Source: JAMXLO01 sp963818775
GTDB taxonomy: Bacteria; Pseudomonadota; Alphaproteobacteria; Acetobacterales; Acetobacteraceae
Direction of reading: 5' to 3'
Assembly: GCA_963818775.1 (NCBI GenBank)
Contig: CAWFUF010000006.1
Span: forward strand, 248,001 to 312,000
Length of the DNA stretch: 64,000 nucleotides
A program made the position numbers and the translations under genes. Positions 8,162 through 16,246 of the stretch are shown here, piece after piece; positions within the stretch are counted from its first letter, which is position 1; each line of letters starts with the position of its first letter. The notes beneath the pieces were generated by a model, which did not search any database, was not told the DNA's origin, and saw only the letters and a program-made list of their open reading frames with translations.

Positions 8162-8839
8162 CTAAGCCGTGCTGCTTTCGCTGACGCAACCCATACTGTC
8201 CGCCAATTCGCCAGCGAACACCTGAGCCTCCCTGACGTAGCTCGGCTGCAGGTTTGCCGGGGGTATTTTCACCCCAAAATAGCGGTCCTTGATCACGCCC
8301 TTTCCGAAGTAACTCATCAGCGCCAGCATTGAGCCAATTGGGCCGCCCGCGGAGATGAAATGAATGCCCTTGGCGAATTTACCTCCCTTCCAGATTCCCA
8401 GTTTCTTCACCGTCGCCAGGTTGTTCTTCCAGTAGCGGTGGCAAACCACTATGGCGGCGAACCGCTTACCGGCGAGAACCGCCCCGGCAATGTCTGACTC
8501 CATGAATGAGCGGATCGGCATGCAGGGGTTCAGCCACCACGTTGGTGACCCAATACAGACGAGGTCGTAGACACCTTCTCGCACCGTGTCCGGGACACGT
8601 ATCTGTCCGGTCGCGTGGCTAAGCTGCGGTACAAGCATCCCGGCAACAAGAAGGTAAGGATGCTTGAACGGGAAACGCGAAAACCGATCGGCGTAACGAG
8701 GATCGGTAAACTCAATCCGCGCCTGTTGAACGTCGCAGCCTCGCTTGCGCAACGTATCCGTCATGGCCTCGACCACCCTGAGAGTTTGTTGGCTGACGGT
8801 GAAATAGACGAACAGAACCCGGGGACGTGCCGCACTCAT
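8162..8839 (-). CDS. Flavodoxin-like fold protein
   Basis: The 225-residue protein starts with a beta strand and phosphate loop, RVLFVYFTVSQQTLRV, as in flavodoxins. It continues with a second FMN-loop-like segment, DLVCIGSPTWWLNPCMPIRSF at about 90-110, and the strand RFAAIVVCHRYWKNN. This order matches the NAD(P)H-dependent oxidoreductase/flavodoxin family, including proteins annotated as dialkylresorcinol condensing enzymes. Its exact reaction is unknown. It is the first gene of the minus-strand set flavodoxin - sulfatase - monooxygenase (105-base gap to the sulfatase). A role in supplying reduced flavin for the monooxygenase is possible but is inference only. Confidence 0.7.
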   Translation of the reverse strand: MSAARPRVLFVYFTVSQQTLRVVEAMTDTLRKRGCDVQQARIEFTDPRYADRFSRFPFKHPYLLVAGMLVPQLSHATGQIRVPDTVREGVYDLVCIGSPTWWLNPCMPIRSFMESDIAGAVLAGKRFAAIVVCHRYWKNNLATVKKLGIWKGGKFAKGIHFISAGGPIGSMLALMSYFGKGVIKDRYFGVKIPPANLQPSYVREAQVFAGELADSMGCVSESSTA

Positions 8840-8966
8840 GCTCGCCGCTCATCGATCTTCGGCAGGCCGCGCTCGCAGCAGCGCGAACCGCAGGCTCGGC
8901 TAGGAAATGCCAATCTATCAACGGTCGGGCTCAAAGACTCACACGGCTCGACCAAAGAGCGCGGGC

Positions 8967-9650
8967 TCAATAGCATGGCGGAAGCGGATAATAACCGCAC
9001 CGCGGCGGAGGCGGATAGTAGGCGGGGGGGTAGCCGTAGCCGTAATATGGGTGCGTCGCAGCATTGTACATCGCCGCACGATAGGCGGTGCGACGCGCAA
9101 CGCCCGCAAACGACAGTGGCGTGAATGGCAGGCCGATGATGTCGATGAACACCGAAGCTGGCCCGTCCGCACCTTTCAGATCGCCTTCCAGAACCTGCAC
9201 CTCGAACGTCAACTTATCGCCCTGAAGACTCGGATTCTTCAGCACGACCACGGCATCTCTGGTAAGCGAGCCATCTTTGCTGAACGCCGATACAGTCGCA
9301 TTTGGTGGATCCTTCGCGAAACTGGCGTCGGCCGCACTACCCCATTCCTCCAGCAGATGAACGGTCAGTGCATGACCTGCCGCCCGCGCCGGGCGGTCCG
9401 CGAAAATGATCGCACTGGGTGCAATGCCGGTCAGGGTCAGCTTGTTATTATCTAGTGCCGCGCCCACCGCATTCATTACGATCAGTGACGGCTCCGTCTT
9501 CGCCGAGTCCGGCTTGCTCGGCATACCGATTGTCTTCTCCGTCGGCGTGTTCGGCGGCGCTGTCGCCGAACCCTGCGCAAACACCGATCCCGACCCGCCA
9601 GCCAAGCCCACCGCGGTCATCAGCACCGCTGCCGTTCGAAAAACCGACAT
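8967..9650 (-). CDS. Exported hypothetical protein with Pro/Tyr-rich tail
   Basis: The chosen start, 9650, has an excellent ribosome site (AGGAGAGG, 4 bases before ATG) and begins a Sec signal peptide ending in SVFAQG. The mature part is a roughly 140-residue mixed domain (LTLTGIAPSAIIFADRPAR ... GPASVFIDIIGLPFTP) found in conserved hypothetical proteins of proteobacteria. A low-complexity tail (YGYGYPPAYYPPPP, then CGYYPLPPCY) follows, with cysteines near the end. The tail may be surface-exposed or bind polymers; no function is known. An in-frame ATG at 9701 would add 17 residues but lacks a ribosome site. A similar tail style occurs in the product at 12742. Confidence 0.75.
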   Translation of the reverse strand: MSVFRTAAVLMTAVGLAGGSGSVFAQGSATAPPNTPTEKTIGMPSKPDSAKTEPSLIVMNAVGAALDNNKLTLTGIAPSAIIFADRPARAAGHALTVHLLEEWGSAADASFAKDPPNATVSAFSKDGSLTRDAVVVLKNPSLQGDKLTFEVQVLEGDLKGADGPASVFIDIIGLPFTPLSFAGVARRTAYRAAMYNAATHPYYGYGYPPAYYPPPPRCGYYPLPPCY

Positions 9651-9731
9651 CGCGCCTCTCCTTTCGTACAAACTCGAATATTCTCCGACGTTTCGGAGCA
9701 TGGTTCATCGCATACTACTTGAATAGGTGCG

Positions 9732-9796
9732 TCAACTGGCCAAGGCCGGATGTGAAGCGCGTCTGCGGTCCCTGCAGCAACGGCTGGATGAATTAG
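9732..9796 (+). pseudogene. Possible C-x-x-C-S-N-G-W-M gene scrap
   Basis: Twenty-one codons ending in a stop read VNWPRPDVKRVCGPCSNGWMN. This resembles the CxxCNNGWM block of uncharacterised zinc/HNH-like proteins. No start codon context and no further similarity exist on either side, so at most it is a remnant. Confidence is low because the match is short. Confidence 0.25.
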
Positions 9797-10131
9797 GGTG
9801 CCAGGTCCGCCGGGGCATTGCTTGCCTCCACTCCGTCGGGTAACGCTCGACGCAGAACATCCACGCCAACCTGCGTTCGCCGAGCGCCTCGCTGAGGACG
9901 CGGAAGACCGACGGCTTCCTCGTGCCGGGGAAACTGAGTCCTAAAAGCTTGTGCAGCTTTTCTGAGTGGCACCTGTCCAGCTTTTCCCACCCGCCGCCTT
10001 GCACTCCATTCAAGGTAGGAAGCTCCAGCAACGAGCCACCGCCGCAACCAGCCTGCTGATAGCATAGGCCATGATGAGCCGCCGGCCCCGGCGGTTGTTG
10101 CGGGCCGCACCATGCAGCCGGCGGGAACGCG

Positions 10132-10233
10132 ATGAGCGATGAAGCGACAACCAAGCCGTCGCTACCCCACAAAGCCGTCGAGGAACTCAAGGAGATGCTG
10201 GCGCTGACCGCCATGGCTGCGTTCTGGTTCTGA
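10132..10233 (+). pseudogene. Truncated N-terminus of a small conserved membrane protein
   Basis: A 33-codon frame starts MSDEATTKPSLPHKAVEELK and then reads EMLALTA before the short ending MAAFWF and a stop. The first 27 residues look like the start of a family of roughly 70-residue alphaproteobacterial membrane proteins with an HKAVEELKE..LTAYLY pattern. The transmembrane part that should follow is missing. It could alternatively be a genuine micro-ORF. The whole stretch 9720-10367 holds nothing else recognisable. Confidence 0.35.
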
Positions 10234-10367
10234 TCTGCCCAGCCTGCGGGCACGTTCTACCTCGGCCGCTCGCAACAATTGGTCACTGGACGCAGGCGCC
10301 TCGGCGCGAAAGGATGACCTGCGCGGAAGCGCCGCCGGTCGGTCATCGCGCTAAGAGGATCATCCGC

Positions 10368-11780
10368 ATGGACTATCGAGGGAGGAAGCTCCGCAACACG
10401 CTACTGCTCGGCACAGCCTTCCTTGCCGGTGTTGCTGTCGGTCCGGCGACCGGCCTGATCGCAAGCCGCTTCGCGCTCAATCTCGGCATCAACGCCGCGC
10501 TCGCCCAGGATACCAACCGAACCAATACCTACCGGCTGCTCACCCTGTTTGGAGATGTATTCGAGCGGGTGCGCAACGAGTACGTTGATCCGGTTTCCGA
10601 CAAGGAACTGGTGGAGAATGCAATCGATGGCATGCTGACTGGCCTCGATCCGCACTCCGCTTACATGAACGCCGACGAGTTCCAAGAGATGCAGGTGGAG
10701 ACCACGGGCGTATTTGGCGGCATTGGCATCGAGGTCGTCCCGGAGAACGGCTTCATGAAGGTGATCAGTCCAATGGACGACACCCCCGCGTCCAAGGCCG
10801 GTATAAAGGCAGGCGACATGATCACAGGGGTAGACGGCAAGTCGGTGCACGGGCTCTCGCTTGAGACCATGATTGACGCGATGCGCGGCCCTCCCAATAC
10901 AAAGGTCACGCTGACAATCAAGCGTGAGGGCGTGGATCACCCGCTGGAAATCTCGATGCGGCGGGAGGTCATCCGCATTGAGGTGGTGAAGCAACGGATG
11001 GAGCCGGACAACATCGGCTATGTGCGGCTCACGGAGTTCACCGAGCAAGCCGACGGGGCGCTCAAGCAAGCGGTCAGATCGCTCCGGCGGCAGGCCGGAG
11101 GCAAGCTGAGGGCACTCGTTCTCGACCTGCGCAACAATCCGGGGGGGTTGCTCGATCAGGCCGTAGCTGTCTCCGCGGATTTCGTCGCTCAGGGTGAAAT
11201 CGTGTCCACGCGCGGACGCATCGCCGAGGACGCCGCATGGTTGGACGCGAAGGGCGCGGACATCATCAAGGGCGCACCACTGGTTGTCCTGATCAACGGC
11301 GGGTCCGCCTCGTCGAGTGAGATCGTCGCGGGCGCGTTGCAGGATCGCCGCCGCGCGGTACCTGTGGGAACGCGCAGTTTCGGGAAGGGCTCGGTGCAGA
11401 CCGTGATTCCGTTGCCCAACAACGGCGCCATACGACTCACGACGGCGCGCTATTATACGCCGTCCGGCCGCTCCATTCAGGGGCTGGGCATCGTACCAGA
11501 CGTGCCGGTTGCGGAGACCCGCAAGGAGGTGCCCAGTTTCGATCCCGAGCACGAGGCCAACCTGAACCACGTGCTGAAGAACGAGGGTGGCACACCGAAT
11601 ATCGGGGCTGTGCCGCGCACCGATCTGCCGCCGATCGCCAAGACGATCCCGAGCGAGCCGCCAAAGGATTTCCCTGCGTCCGATCCGACCAGGCCGGATG
11701 ATACAGACTTCCAGCTCCAGCAGGCGCTGGTGGTGGCAAAAGCGATGGCCACCGCACAGAACGGCCTCACCGCCGATTGA
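10368..11780 (+). CDS. ctpA: Carboxy-terminal processing protease (S41 family)
   Basis: With ATG 10368 the protein has 470 residues. It has an N-terminal membrane anchor/signal (NTLLLGTAFLAGVAVGPATG), the DPHSAYMNADEFQEM segment and a PDZ domain (GIGIEVVPENGFMKVISPMD ... AGIKAGDMITGVDGKSV). The protease core follows, with LRNNPGG, the catalytic serine in NGGSASSSEIVAGALQD and the catalytic lysine in GTRSFGKGSVQT. Such periplasmic enzymes trim C-termini of exported proteins and regulate cell-wall hydrolases. The Pro-rich C-terminal 80 residues are variable. In alphaproteobacteria ctpA usually follows an EnvC-like peptidase gene and precedes rppH; here it is isolated among exported proteins. 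A start at 10314 is open but lacks a leader-like sequence. Confidence 0.92.
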   Translation: MDYRGRKLRNTLLLGTAFLAGVAVGPATGLIASRFALNLGINAALAQDTNRTNTYRLLTLFGDVFERVRNEYVDPVSDKELVENAIDGMLTGLDPHSAYMNADEFQEMQVETTGVFGGIGIEVVPENGFMKVISPMDDTPASKAGIKAGDMITGVDGKSVHGLSLETMIDAMRGPPNTKVTLTIKREGVDHPLEISMRREVIRIEVVKQRMEPDNIGYVRLTEFTEQADGALKQAVRSLRRQAGGKLRALVLDLRNNPGGLLDQAVAVSADFVAQGEIVSTRGRIAEDAAWLDAKGADIIKGAPLVVLINGGSASSSEIVAGALQDRRRAVPVGTRSFGKGSVQTVIPLPNNGAIRLTTARYYTPSGRSIQGLGIVPDVPVAETRKEVPSFDPEHEANLNHVLKNEGGTPNIGAVPRTDLPPIAKTIPSEPPKDFPASDPTRPDDTDFQLQQALVVAKAMATAQNGLTAD

Positions 11781-11974
11781 GGCGGGCTCGGGCTTCAGCA
11801 GATGGAACGCGGGAAAAACCAACTCCGCGCCGCCTCGCCACATCCACTTTCGGAGCCAGAGCGACCGGGTTAGCCCACCTCCTCAAGCGCCGGCGTTCGC
11901 TTGGTGCAGATCAGGACACTTGCGGCGGATAGCGCGTTAGTTGACTACTTCCCTCCACAATGGAAAGGACACCT

Positions 11975-12745
11975 ATGCCCAAACATGTTCTTCCTCGCCG
12001 TGCCGCACTCGTGGCTTTGATGGTTGGGAGCGTCGTGGGCCTCACCACAACTGTTACGTGGGGTCAGGAGAAACCGCAGATCGCGCCCGAGGCACAGAAC
12101 GCAGTGCAGGCGATGGGCAAGACACTCGCCAATGGCGGCTTCTCGTTTCATGAGCAGACCATCCGCGAGTATACCGACGCGAACGGTCAGCCTCTGCATA
12201 TCTTCCATTCCGCCAATGTGGTGGTGCGTCGCCCGGATCGGCTGGCGGTGGACGCGACCGGCGATGATGGAGCGACCAAGGTTGCGTACAACGGCAAGAC
12301 ACTGACGCTCTTTAGCGTTGGCACGAAGAGATACGCGACCCTCGCGGTGTCAGGTCCGATCGGACAAATGCTGGCGGAGGCGTCCACGAAGATGGGGATG
12401 GACTTCCCGCTGGCTGATCTACTGGCGGAAAATCCGGCGGCTGCGTTCCTGACAGGCGTCACGGCTGGCTACGCAGTCAACACGGTATCGATCGATGGCG
12501 TGCAATGCCTCCATACGTTTTTCGAGCAACCACCGGGGCTCGAACTGGAGCTTTGGACGGAGAAAAACGAGCGGGCGTTGCCGCGCAGGTTGATCGTCAC
12601 CTATCGCTCGCTCCCTGGCGAGCCGCGCTTCATTGCCGCACTGTCAGACTGGAAGATCGGGATCAATCCGCCAGACTCAGATTTCGAATTCCGCGTACCA
12701 GAAGGCGCGACCAAGGTTGAGCTTGGACAGGAGAAGCCACAATGA
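11975..12745 (+). CDS. DUF2092 family exported protein
   Basis: The 256-residue product has an N-terminal signal sequence (HVLPRRAALVALMVGSVVG ... VTWGQ). Its body matches DUF2092-type periplasmic proteins: ALQ/AVQAMGKTLA at the start of the mature part, VVVRRPDRLAVDATGD (about 76-91), a lipid-carrier-like strand YNGKTLTLFS, then LELELWTEKNERALPRRLIVTY. The LolA/LppX-like fold suggests binding of a hydrophobic ligand, but the family is uncharacterised. ATG 11975 has GGAAAGG 6 bases upstream. Its stop overlaps the next start by four bases (ATGA), indicating translational coupling. Confidence 0.82.
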   Translation: MPKHVLPRRAALVALMVGSVVGLTTTVTWGQEKPQIAPEAQNAVQAMGKTLANGGFSFHEQTIREYTDANGQPLHIFHSANVVVRRPDRLAVDATGDDGATKVAYNGKTLTLFSVGTKRYATLAVSGPIGQMLAEASTKMGMDFPLADLLAENPAAAFLTGVTAGYAVNTVSIDGVQCLHTFFEQPPGLELELWTEKNERALPRRLIVTYRSLPGEPRFIAALSDWKIGINPPDSDFEFRVPEGATKVELGQEKPQ

Positions 12746-13137
12746 AGACCTCCCTGGCCGGATTGACCGTTGTGGCTGCGCTGCTCGCCTCATCCCATGC
12801 GTTCGGTTGGGGTGCCGTGCAAGGACGCTACGGTGGCGCCGCCTATCGTGGTCCATATGGTGGCGCAGCGGTGCGGACGCCGAGTGGCGCCGCAGCAGTT
12901 CGTACCCCGGCAGGCGCCACCGCGTACCGGCCACCAACTGCTTACGGCGGCACATACTATCGGCCACCGGCATATGGCTATCATCCCCCGGCGGCTTATC
13001 CGACTGGCGTCGGCGTTGGTGTGGCGGCCGGGGTTGGTGTGGCAGCCGGCGTCGCCGTCGGTGCGGCCGCAGCGAGCGCGTATCCGCCGCCACCTCCTCC
13101 GTACTATGCGCCACCGCCAATCGTCGTGGTGCCATAG
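12742..13137 (+). CDS. Exported Gly/Ala/Pro/Tyr-rich protein
   Basis: The 131-residue product has a signal peptide (LAGLTVVAALLASSHAFGWG) and then low-complexity sequence. Imperfect repeats of the type GGAAVRTPSGAAAVRTPAG occur at about residues 40-58, then Tyr/Pro blocks (TYYRPPAYGYHPPAAYP), a Val/Gly/Ala stretch alternating like a membrane or fibre segment (VGVAAGVGVAAGVAVGAAAA), and the tail YPPPPPPYYAPPPIVVVP. It overlaps the DUF2092 gene by four bases, so the two are co-expressed. DUF2092 genes often have such a small partner. Function is unknown. Confidence 0.75.
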   Translation: MKTSLAGLTVVAALLASSHAFGWGAVQGRYGGAAYRGPYGGAAVRTPSGAAAVRTPAGATAYRPPTAYGGTYYRPPAYGYHPPAAYPTGVGVGVAAGVGVAAGVAVGAAAASAYPPPPPPYYAPPPIVVVP

Positions 13138-13329
13138 CGCCAATCTGGCGTCGCACCATGCGTCTTAGATCGAGCGCTGCACTCCTTGGCGGCAATCACC
13201 GGTCAAGGGCGATCATTATCTGTCGGGTCGCGCGGCGGTTGATGTTTTCTGGCGACTAACATTGCGGCGCCTTGGGGGCGTCAAATGTGCATCAGCCATT
13301 TTTCTGCGCGCGGGCTTGCGGGATGCTGC

Positions 13330-13449
13330 TCAGGTCTGTGCCACAATATTGTCGAGCGCCTCGCCACGGACGAACCGGTCCAGATTGCCCGCCACCGAGC
13401 CCCAGCGCCGTGCGACCGCTCCGTCGGTGAAGCCTGAGGCACATCGGCG
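13330..13449 (-). pseudogene. C-terminal remnant of a D-2-hydroxyacid dehydrogenase
   Basis: Thirty-nine codons ending in a stop include TDGAVARRWGSVAGNLDRFV followed by RGEALDNIV. This is the usual last helix and tail of NAD-dependent 2-hydroxyacid dehydrogenases (N-x-x-R-x-x-x-G-E-x-L-x-N-x-V). No dehydrogenase sequence continues upstream on this strand, so only the end of the gene is left. The rest of 13138-13532 holds nothing recognisable. Confidence 0.4.
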
Positions 13450-13532
13450 CCCTTCTGACCGGCGGCCCGCCACTTGGCCGGCGATGGCCAAATGAGACAT
13501 ATTCACTGGGCCACGGCACGAGTGAGGAGAAG

Positions 13533-13712
13533 ATGGAAAAGGATGAGATCGTCCCGATACTGAAGCCCTGTCCATTTTGCGGGGACCACGTCCAGATCGT
13601 GCGCAGCGGAACATTCACCGTTCAGTGCCCCGATTGCGGGGCAATCGGCCCTCCGGCTCCCAACCTCGAGCGCGCGGCGGCGAGGTGGAACAAAAGAAAG
13701 GGAGATGCCTGA
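13533..13712 (+). CDS. Lar-like restriction alleviation zinc-ribbon protein
   Basis: This 59-residue gene has the Lar family pattern: LKPCPFCG at residues 10-17, then VQCPDCGAIGP at 30-40, giving the two CxxC zinc knuckles (Cys13/Cys16 and Cys32/Cys35). It ends with an ERAAARWNKRKGDA tail matching the family's Ala-x-x-x-Trp-Asn-x-Arg ending. Lar of the Rac prophage relieves type I restriction; most homologues sit in phages and plasmids. AGTGAGGAGA just upstream gives a clear ribosome site. No other phage gene is seen nearby, so this is probably a stray cargo or prophage leftover. It is too short for ordinary length cut-offs. Confidence 0.7.
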   Translation: MEKDEIVPILKPCPFCGDHVQIVRSGTFTVQCPDCGAIGPPAPNLERAAARWNKRKGDA

Positions 13713-13728
13713 CCGGAGAAGGAATGTC

Positions 13729-15399
13729 TTACCTTGGGCGCATCACACCGCGCCGCATCATGGGCGATACAACCTGGTCCGAAATATGGCAGTCCCAGAG
13801 CGTCGGTTCTTTGCTTGCTTTGAACTCCTCCAGCAAGCCACCGATCTGATCGAGGCTGGTGATGGTAGCGCCTTGAAGGCCGAAACCCTTGGCGATACCC
13901 GCAAGCGGACGACGACCGAACATCGACCCGCTGTCATCCAGCTTGTCGGCTCGCAGCTTATGAATTTCAGCCCCATAGGCGCCGTCGTTCAATACGCAGA
14001 TAAGGACAGGAAGGTCGTAGCGACGAATCGTGTCAAGTTCCTGTAGGTGCATCATGAAGCCGCCGTCACCGCATGTCAGGATGACGGGCTTCTGCGGTCT
14101 CGCCGCGGCAACACCGACAGCGTAACAGAGCTCGTTGCCGATAGCGCCGAATTCACGGATCGTCGTGAAATGATCTGCGCTGACGCCTTGCATCTGTGCG
14201 GTAAAAAATGAGTTGTGTCCCGAGCCATTCACATATTCCCAGTTCTTGGGTGTGGCTCGGCTCAGCTCGGTCACCAGTTGTCGCGGATCGAGGAGTCCGG
14301 CCTGAACGTCGAAGGACATTGTGTCAAATGGGTCCGTCCTGGTCCGACCGGCAATACCGACCGCGTCCCACGCTGCCGAGCGGCCGCGTGAAGGCGCGTT
14401 CCCCAGACCCTTGATGATTGCAGACAGACCCTCGGTGCCGTCCGCTCGCAGAAAGGTACGCGCAATTCTTTGACCATGTCGGATGCCTTGCGGGGCCGGA
14501 TCTATTTGCACGACCGCAGCCTGCGGAAAGAGTCTTCCCCCGTCCGTCGTATGATGGGTCAGACTGGCACCCACAGTTACAACCAGATCGCACTCTGCAA
14601 AGGCTTGGCGCGCGGCCGGATGCGAAAAACCTCCGGCGATCCCGAGGGAACGTGGATTGCCCTCGAAAAGCCCACGCACCGGGAGCGTCGTCGCCAGCAG
14701 GCCGTTGCATCTTTCGGCCAGTTGTTCGCAAAGCGCTTTGGCACCGGACGACTGAGCGCCGCGTCCCGCGATAATGATGATGCGTTCGGCCTGCGCAATG
14801 CCCTCGACCGCCCGATCGACGTAATCCGGATGCGGCACCACGGGTCCGGTATCCGGAATCAGATTGGCAGACGGCACGTATTTGATGTCGCTCGGGATCT
14901 GGACCTGCTGCAAATCGATCGGAATGCCGAGCACGACTGGTCGACGCTCGGTCTTGGCAATATAGAACGCTTCCGATACATACTCGAACATGCGTCTGAG
15001 GCTGTGAGCAGCGATGTAATGGGCGCCCGTGGCCTCGACCAGCGGGCCCTGACCGATCTCCTGATTGTACCAACTGGCATTGAGCGGACTTTCACCCGCG
15101 AAAACGACGAGTGGTATTCTGCTGTTGGCGGCGGTCGCCAACGCTGTCATCAGTTGGGTGACACCCGGCCCACATGTCACCGATGCCACGCCTACCTTTC
15201 CCGAGGCTACGGCATAGGCTGACGCCGTTGCGACCGTACAATGCTCGTGCCAGACGTGGAAGGCTCTTACCTTCTCATCCTCCGAGAGCGCTGCCTCCCA
15301 GTGCATGTTGCCGTCGCCCGTCAGCACAAAGATTGTATCTACATCTTCCAGCCGAAAAGCCTGGGCGAGCCCGCGATATACAGGAATCGTATCGGACAT
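13729..15399 (-). CDS. Thiamine-diphosphate-dependent enzyme, acetolactate synthase-like
   Basis: The 556-residue protein has the three-domain layout of the POX/ALS family. The N-terminal pyrimidine-binding domain carries the catalytic glutamate (Glu52 in HVWHEHCTVATASAYA) and GPGVTQLMTALATA. The middle domain has IIIIAGRGAQSSGAKAL. The C-terminal PP domain has the ThDP/Mg motif CGDGGFMMHLQELDT ... CVLNDGAYGAE. Members decarboxylate 2-oxo acids and transfer or release the aldehyde. The specific substrate is unclear; it is not a typical IlvB, because no small-subunit gene follows and the sequence departs from IlvB in the middle domain. It is a single gene, with an AraC-type regulator divergent in position but on the same strand upstream (15618-16067), a plausible regulator. 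Confidence 0.85.
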   Translation of the reverse strand: MSDTIPVYRGLAQAFRLEDVDTIFVLTGDGNMHWEAALSEDEKVRAFHVWHEHCTVATASAYAVASGKVGVASVTCGPGVTQLMTALATAANSRIPLVVFAGESPLNASWYNQEIGQGPLVEATGAHYIAAHSLRRMFEYVSEAFYIAKTERRPVVLGIPIDLQQVQIPSDIKYVPSANLIPDTGPVVPHPDYVDRAVEGIAQAERIIIIAGRGAQSSGAKALCEQLAERCNGLLATTLPVRGLFEGNPRSLGIAGGFSHPAARQAFAECDLVVTVGASLTHHTTDGGRLFPQAAVVQIDPAPQGIRHGQRIARTFLRADGTEGLSAIIKGLGNAPSRGRSAAWDAVGIAGRTRTDPFDTMSFDVQAGLLDPRQLVTELSRATPKNWEYVNGSGHNSFFTAQMQGVSADHFTTIREFGAIGNELCYAVGVAAARPQKPVILTCGDGGFMMHLQELDTIRRYDLPVLICVLNDGAYGAEIHKLRADKLDDSGSMFGRRPLAGIAKGFGLQGATITSLDQIGGLLEEFKASKEPTLWDCHISDQVVSPMMRRGVMRPR

Positions 15400-15617
15400 T
15401 GTGCAATCGTCCCCGATGCAGAGTTATGCTACCGCCCACGCTACACCCACAGCGGAAAATTGCACAAACCGCCATAGCGTCGGTTGGTAATGCGGCGCGC
15501 GGTGACGACAGGCACTCGATCGCGCCGCACTGCTCAGTCTGAGCAATCGAGAATGCCTTCCATGACGCAAAGTCAGCAGCTCATGTGGATGGCAGTAGCC
15601 GAGATGGATGCTCGATA

Positions 15618-16067
15618 TTACAGTTCCGACGGCTGCGCGGCAACGTCAACCGTCACACTTCGCAGACGGCGGCGCCGAGTTCGCGAACTCTCACTGGGCT
15701 TGTGCCCTACACCCGCTGGGGCCGACTGACGCAATGTCAGCGACGGCGGCTGCCCGTAGCGGCGTTGATAGCGGCCTGCGAAACGTCCGGGATTGGAGAA
15801 GCCACAGAAAGCCGCAATACGGGTGACCGTGGCATCAGATCCCGCGCGCTGCAGCATCGCATGCGCCAGGCTCATGCGGCATTGCTTGATATATGCGATG
15901 GGCGACTGACCGCTGAATGCACGGCAGATGTCGTAGAGCGTTCTCGCCGAGACGCCGGTCTTTCGGCAAAGCAGGTCGACACCGACGGGAAGTGTCGGGT
16001 TGGCAGCACATCGCTCGATGGCCCGCCAGATTTCCAGCCGTCGCTCTTCACTGGTCGCCAACGGCAC
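15618..16067 (-). CDS. AraC-family DNA-binding protein, sensor domain absent
   Basis: The 149-residue product carries the double helix-turn-helix of AraC regulators at about residues 25-115. Helix 1 is LLCRKTGVSARTLYDICRAF and the second is VTRIAAFCGFSNPGRFAGRY, with the family PIAYIKQCRMSLAHAML linker between them. The usual 150-200-residue sensor domain in front is absent, and no continuation is seen upstream, so it is either a minimal regulator or the surviving end of a longer gene. A basic, low-complexity C-terminal tail of about 35 residues follows. It lies upstream of the ThDP enzyme gene on the same strand. Confidence 0.75.
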   Translation of the reverse strand: MPLATSEERRLEIWRAIERCAANPTLPVGVDLLCRKTGVSARTLYDICRAFSGQSPIAYIKQCRMSLAHAMLQRAGSDATVTRIAAFCGFSNPGRFAGRYQRRYGQPPSLTLRQSAPAGVGHKPSESSRTRRRRLRSVTVDVAAQPSEL

Positions 16068-16246
16068 GTCGCTCTCCCGAGAGCGTTATTCGATGGGCTG
16101 AACCATCATTGAAGCCGAGGCGATTCGTCAACGACCGACAACGGTGCCGAAGAACTCGCTTGGCCCGATCGCGGCACTTATCGGCTTGGCAGTGCCAACA
16201 AAATAGCGCAGGTGGAGCGATCCGCCGCGCGGCGAAGAGGCTGAAC

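Noticed and set aside
9732..10253. 173-codon minus-strand frame in the gap before ctpA
   Set aside because: No start context or similarity; composition is that of a random GC-rich frame.
10401..11843. 480-codon minus-strand frame antisense to ctpA
   Set aside because: Typical GC-rich shadow frame with no family resemblance; the plus-strand protease has all motifs.
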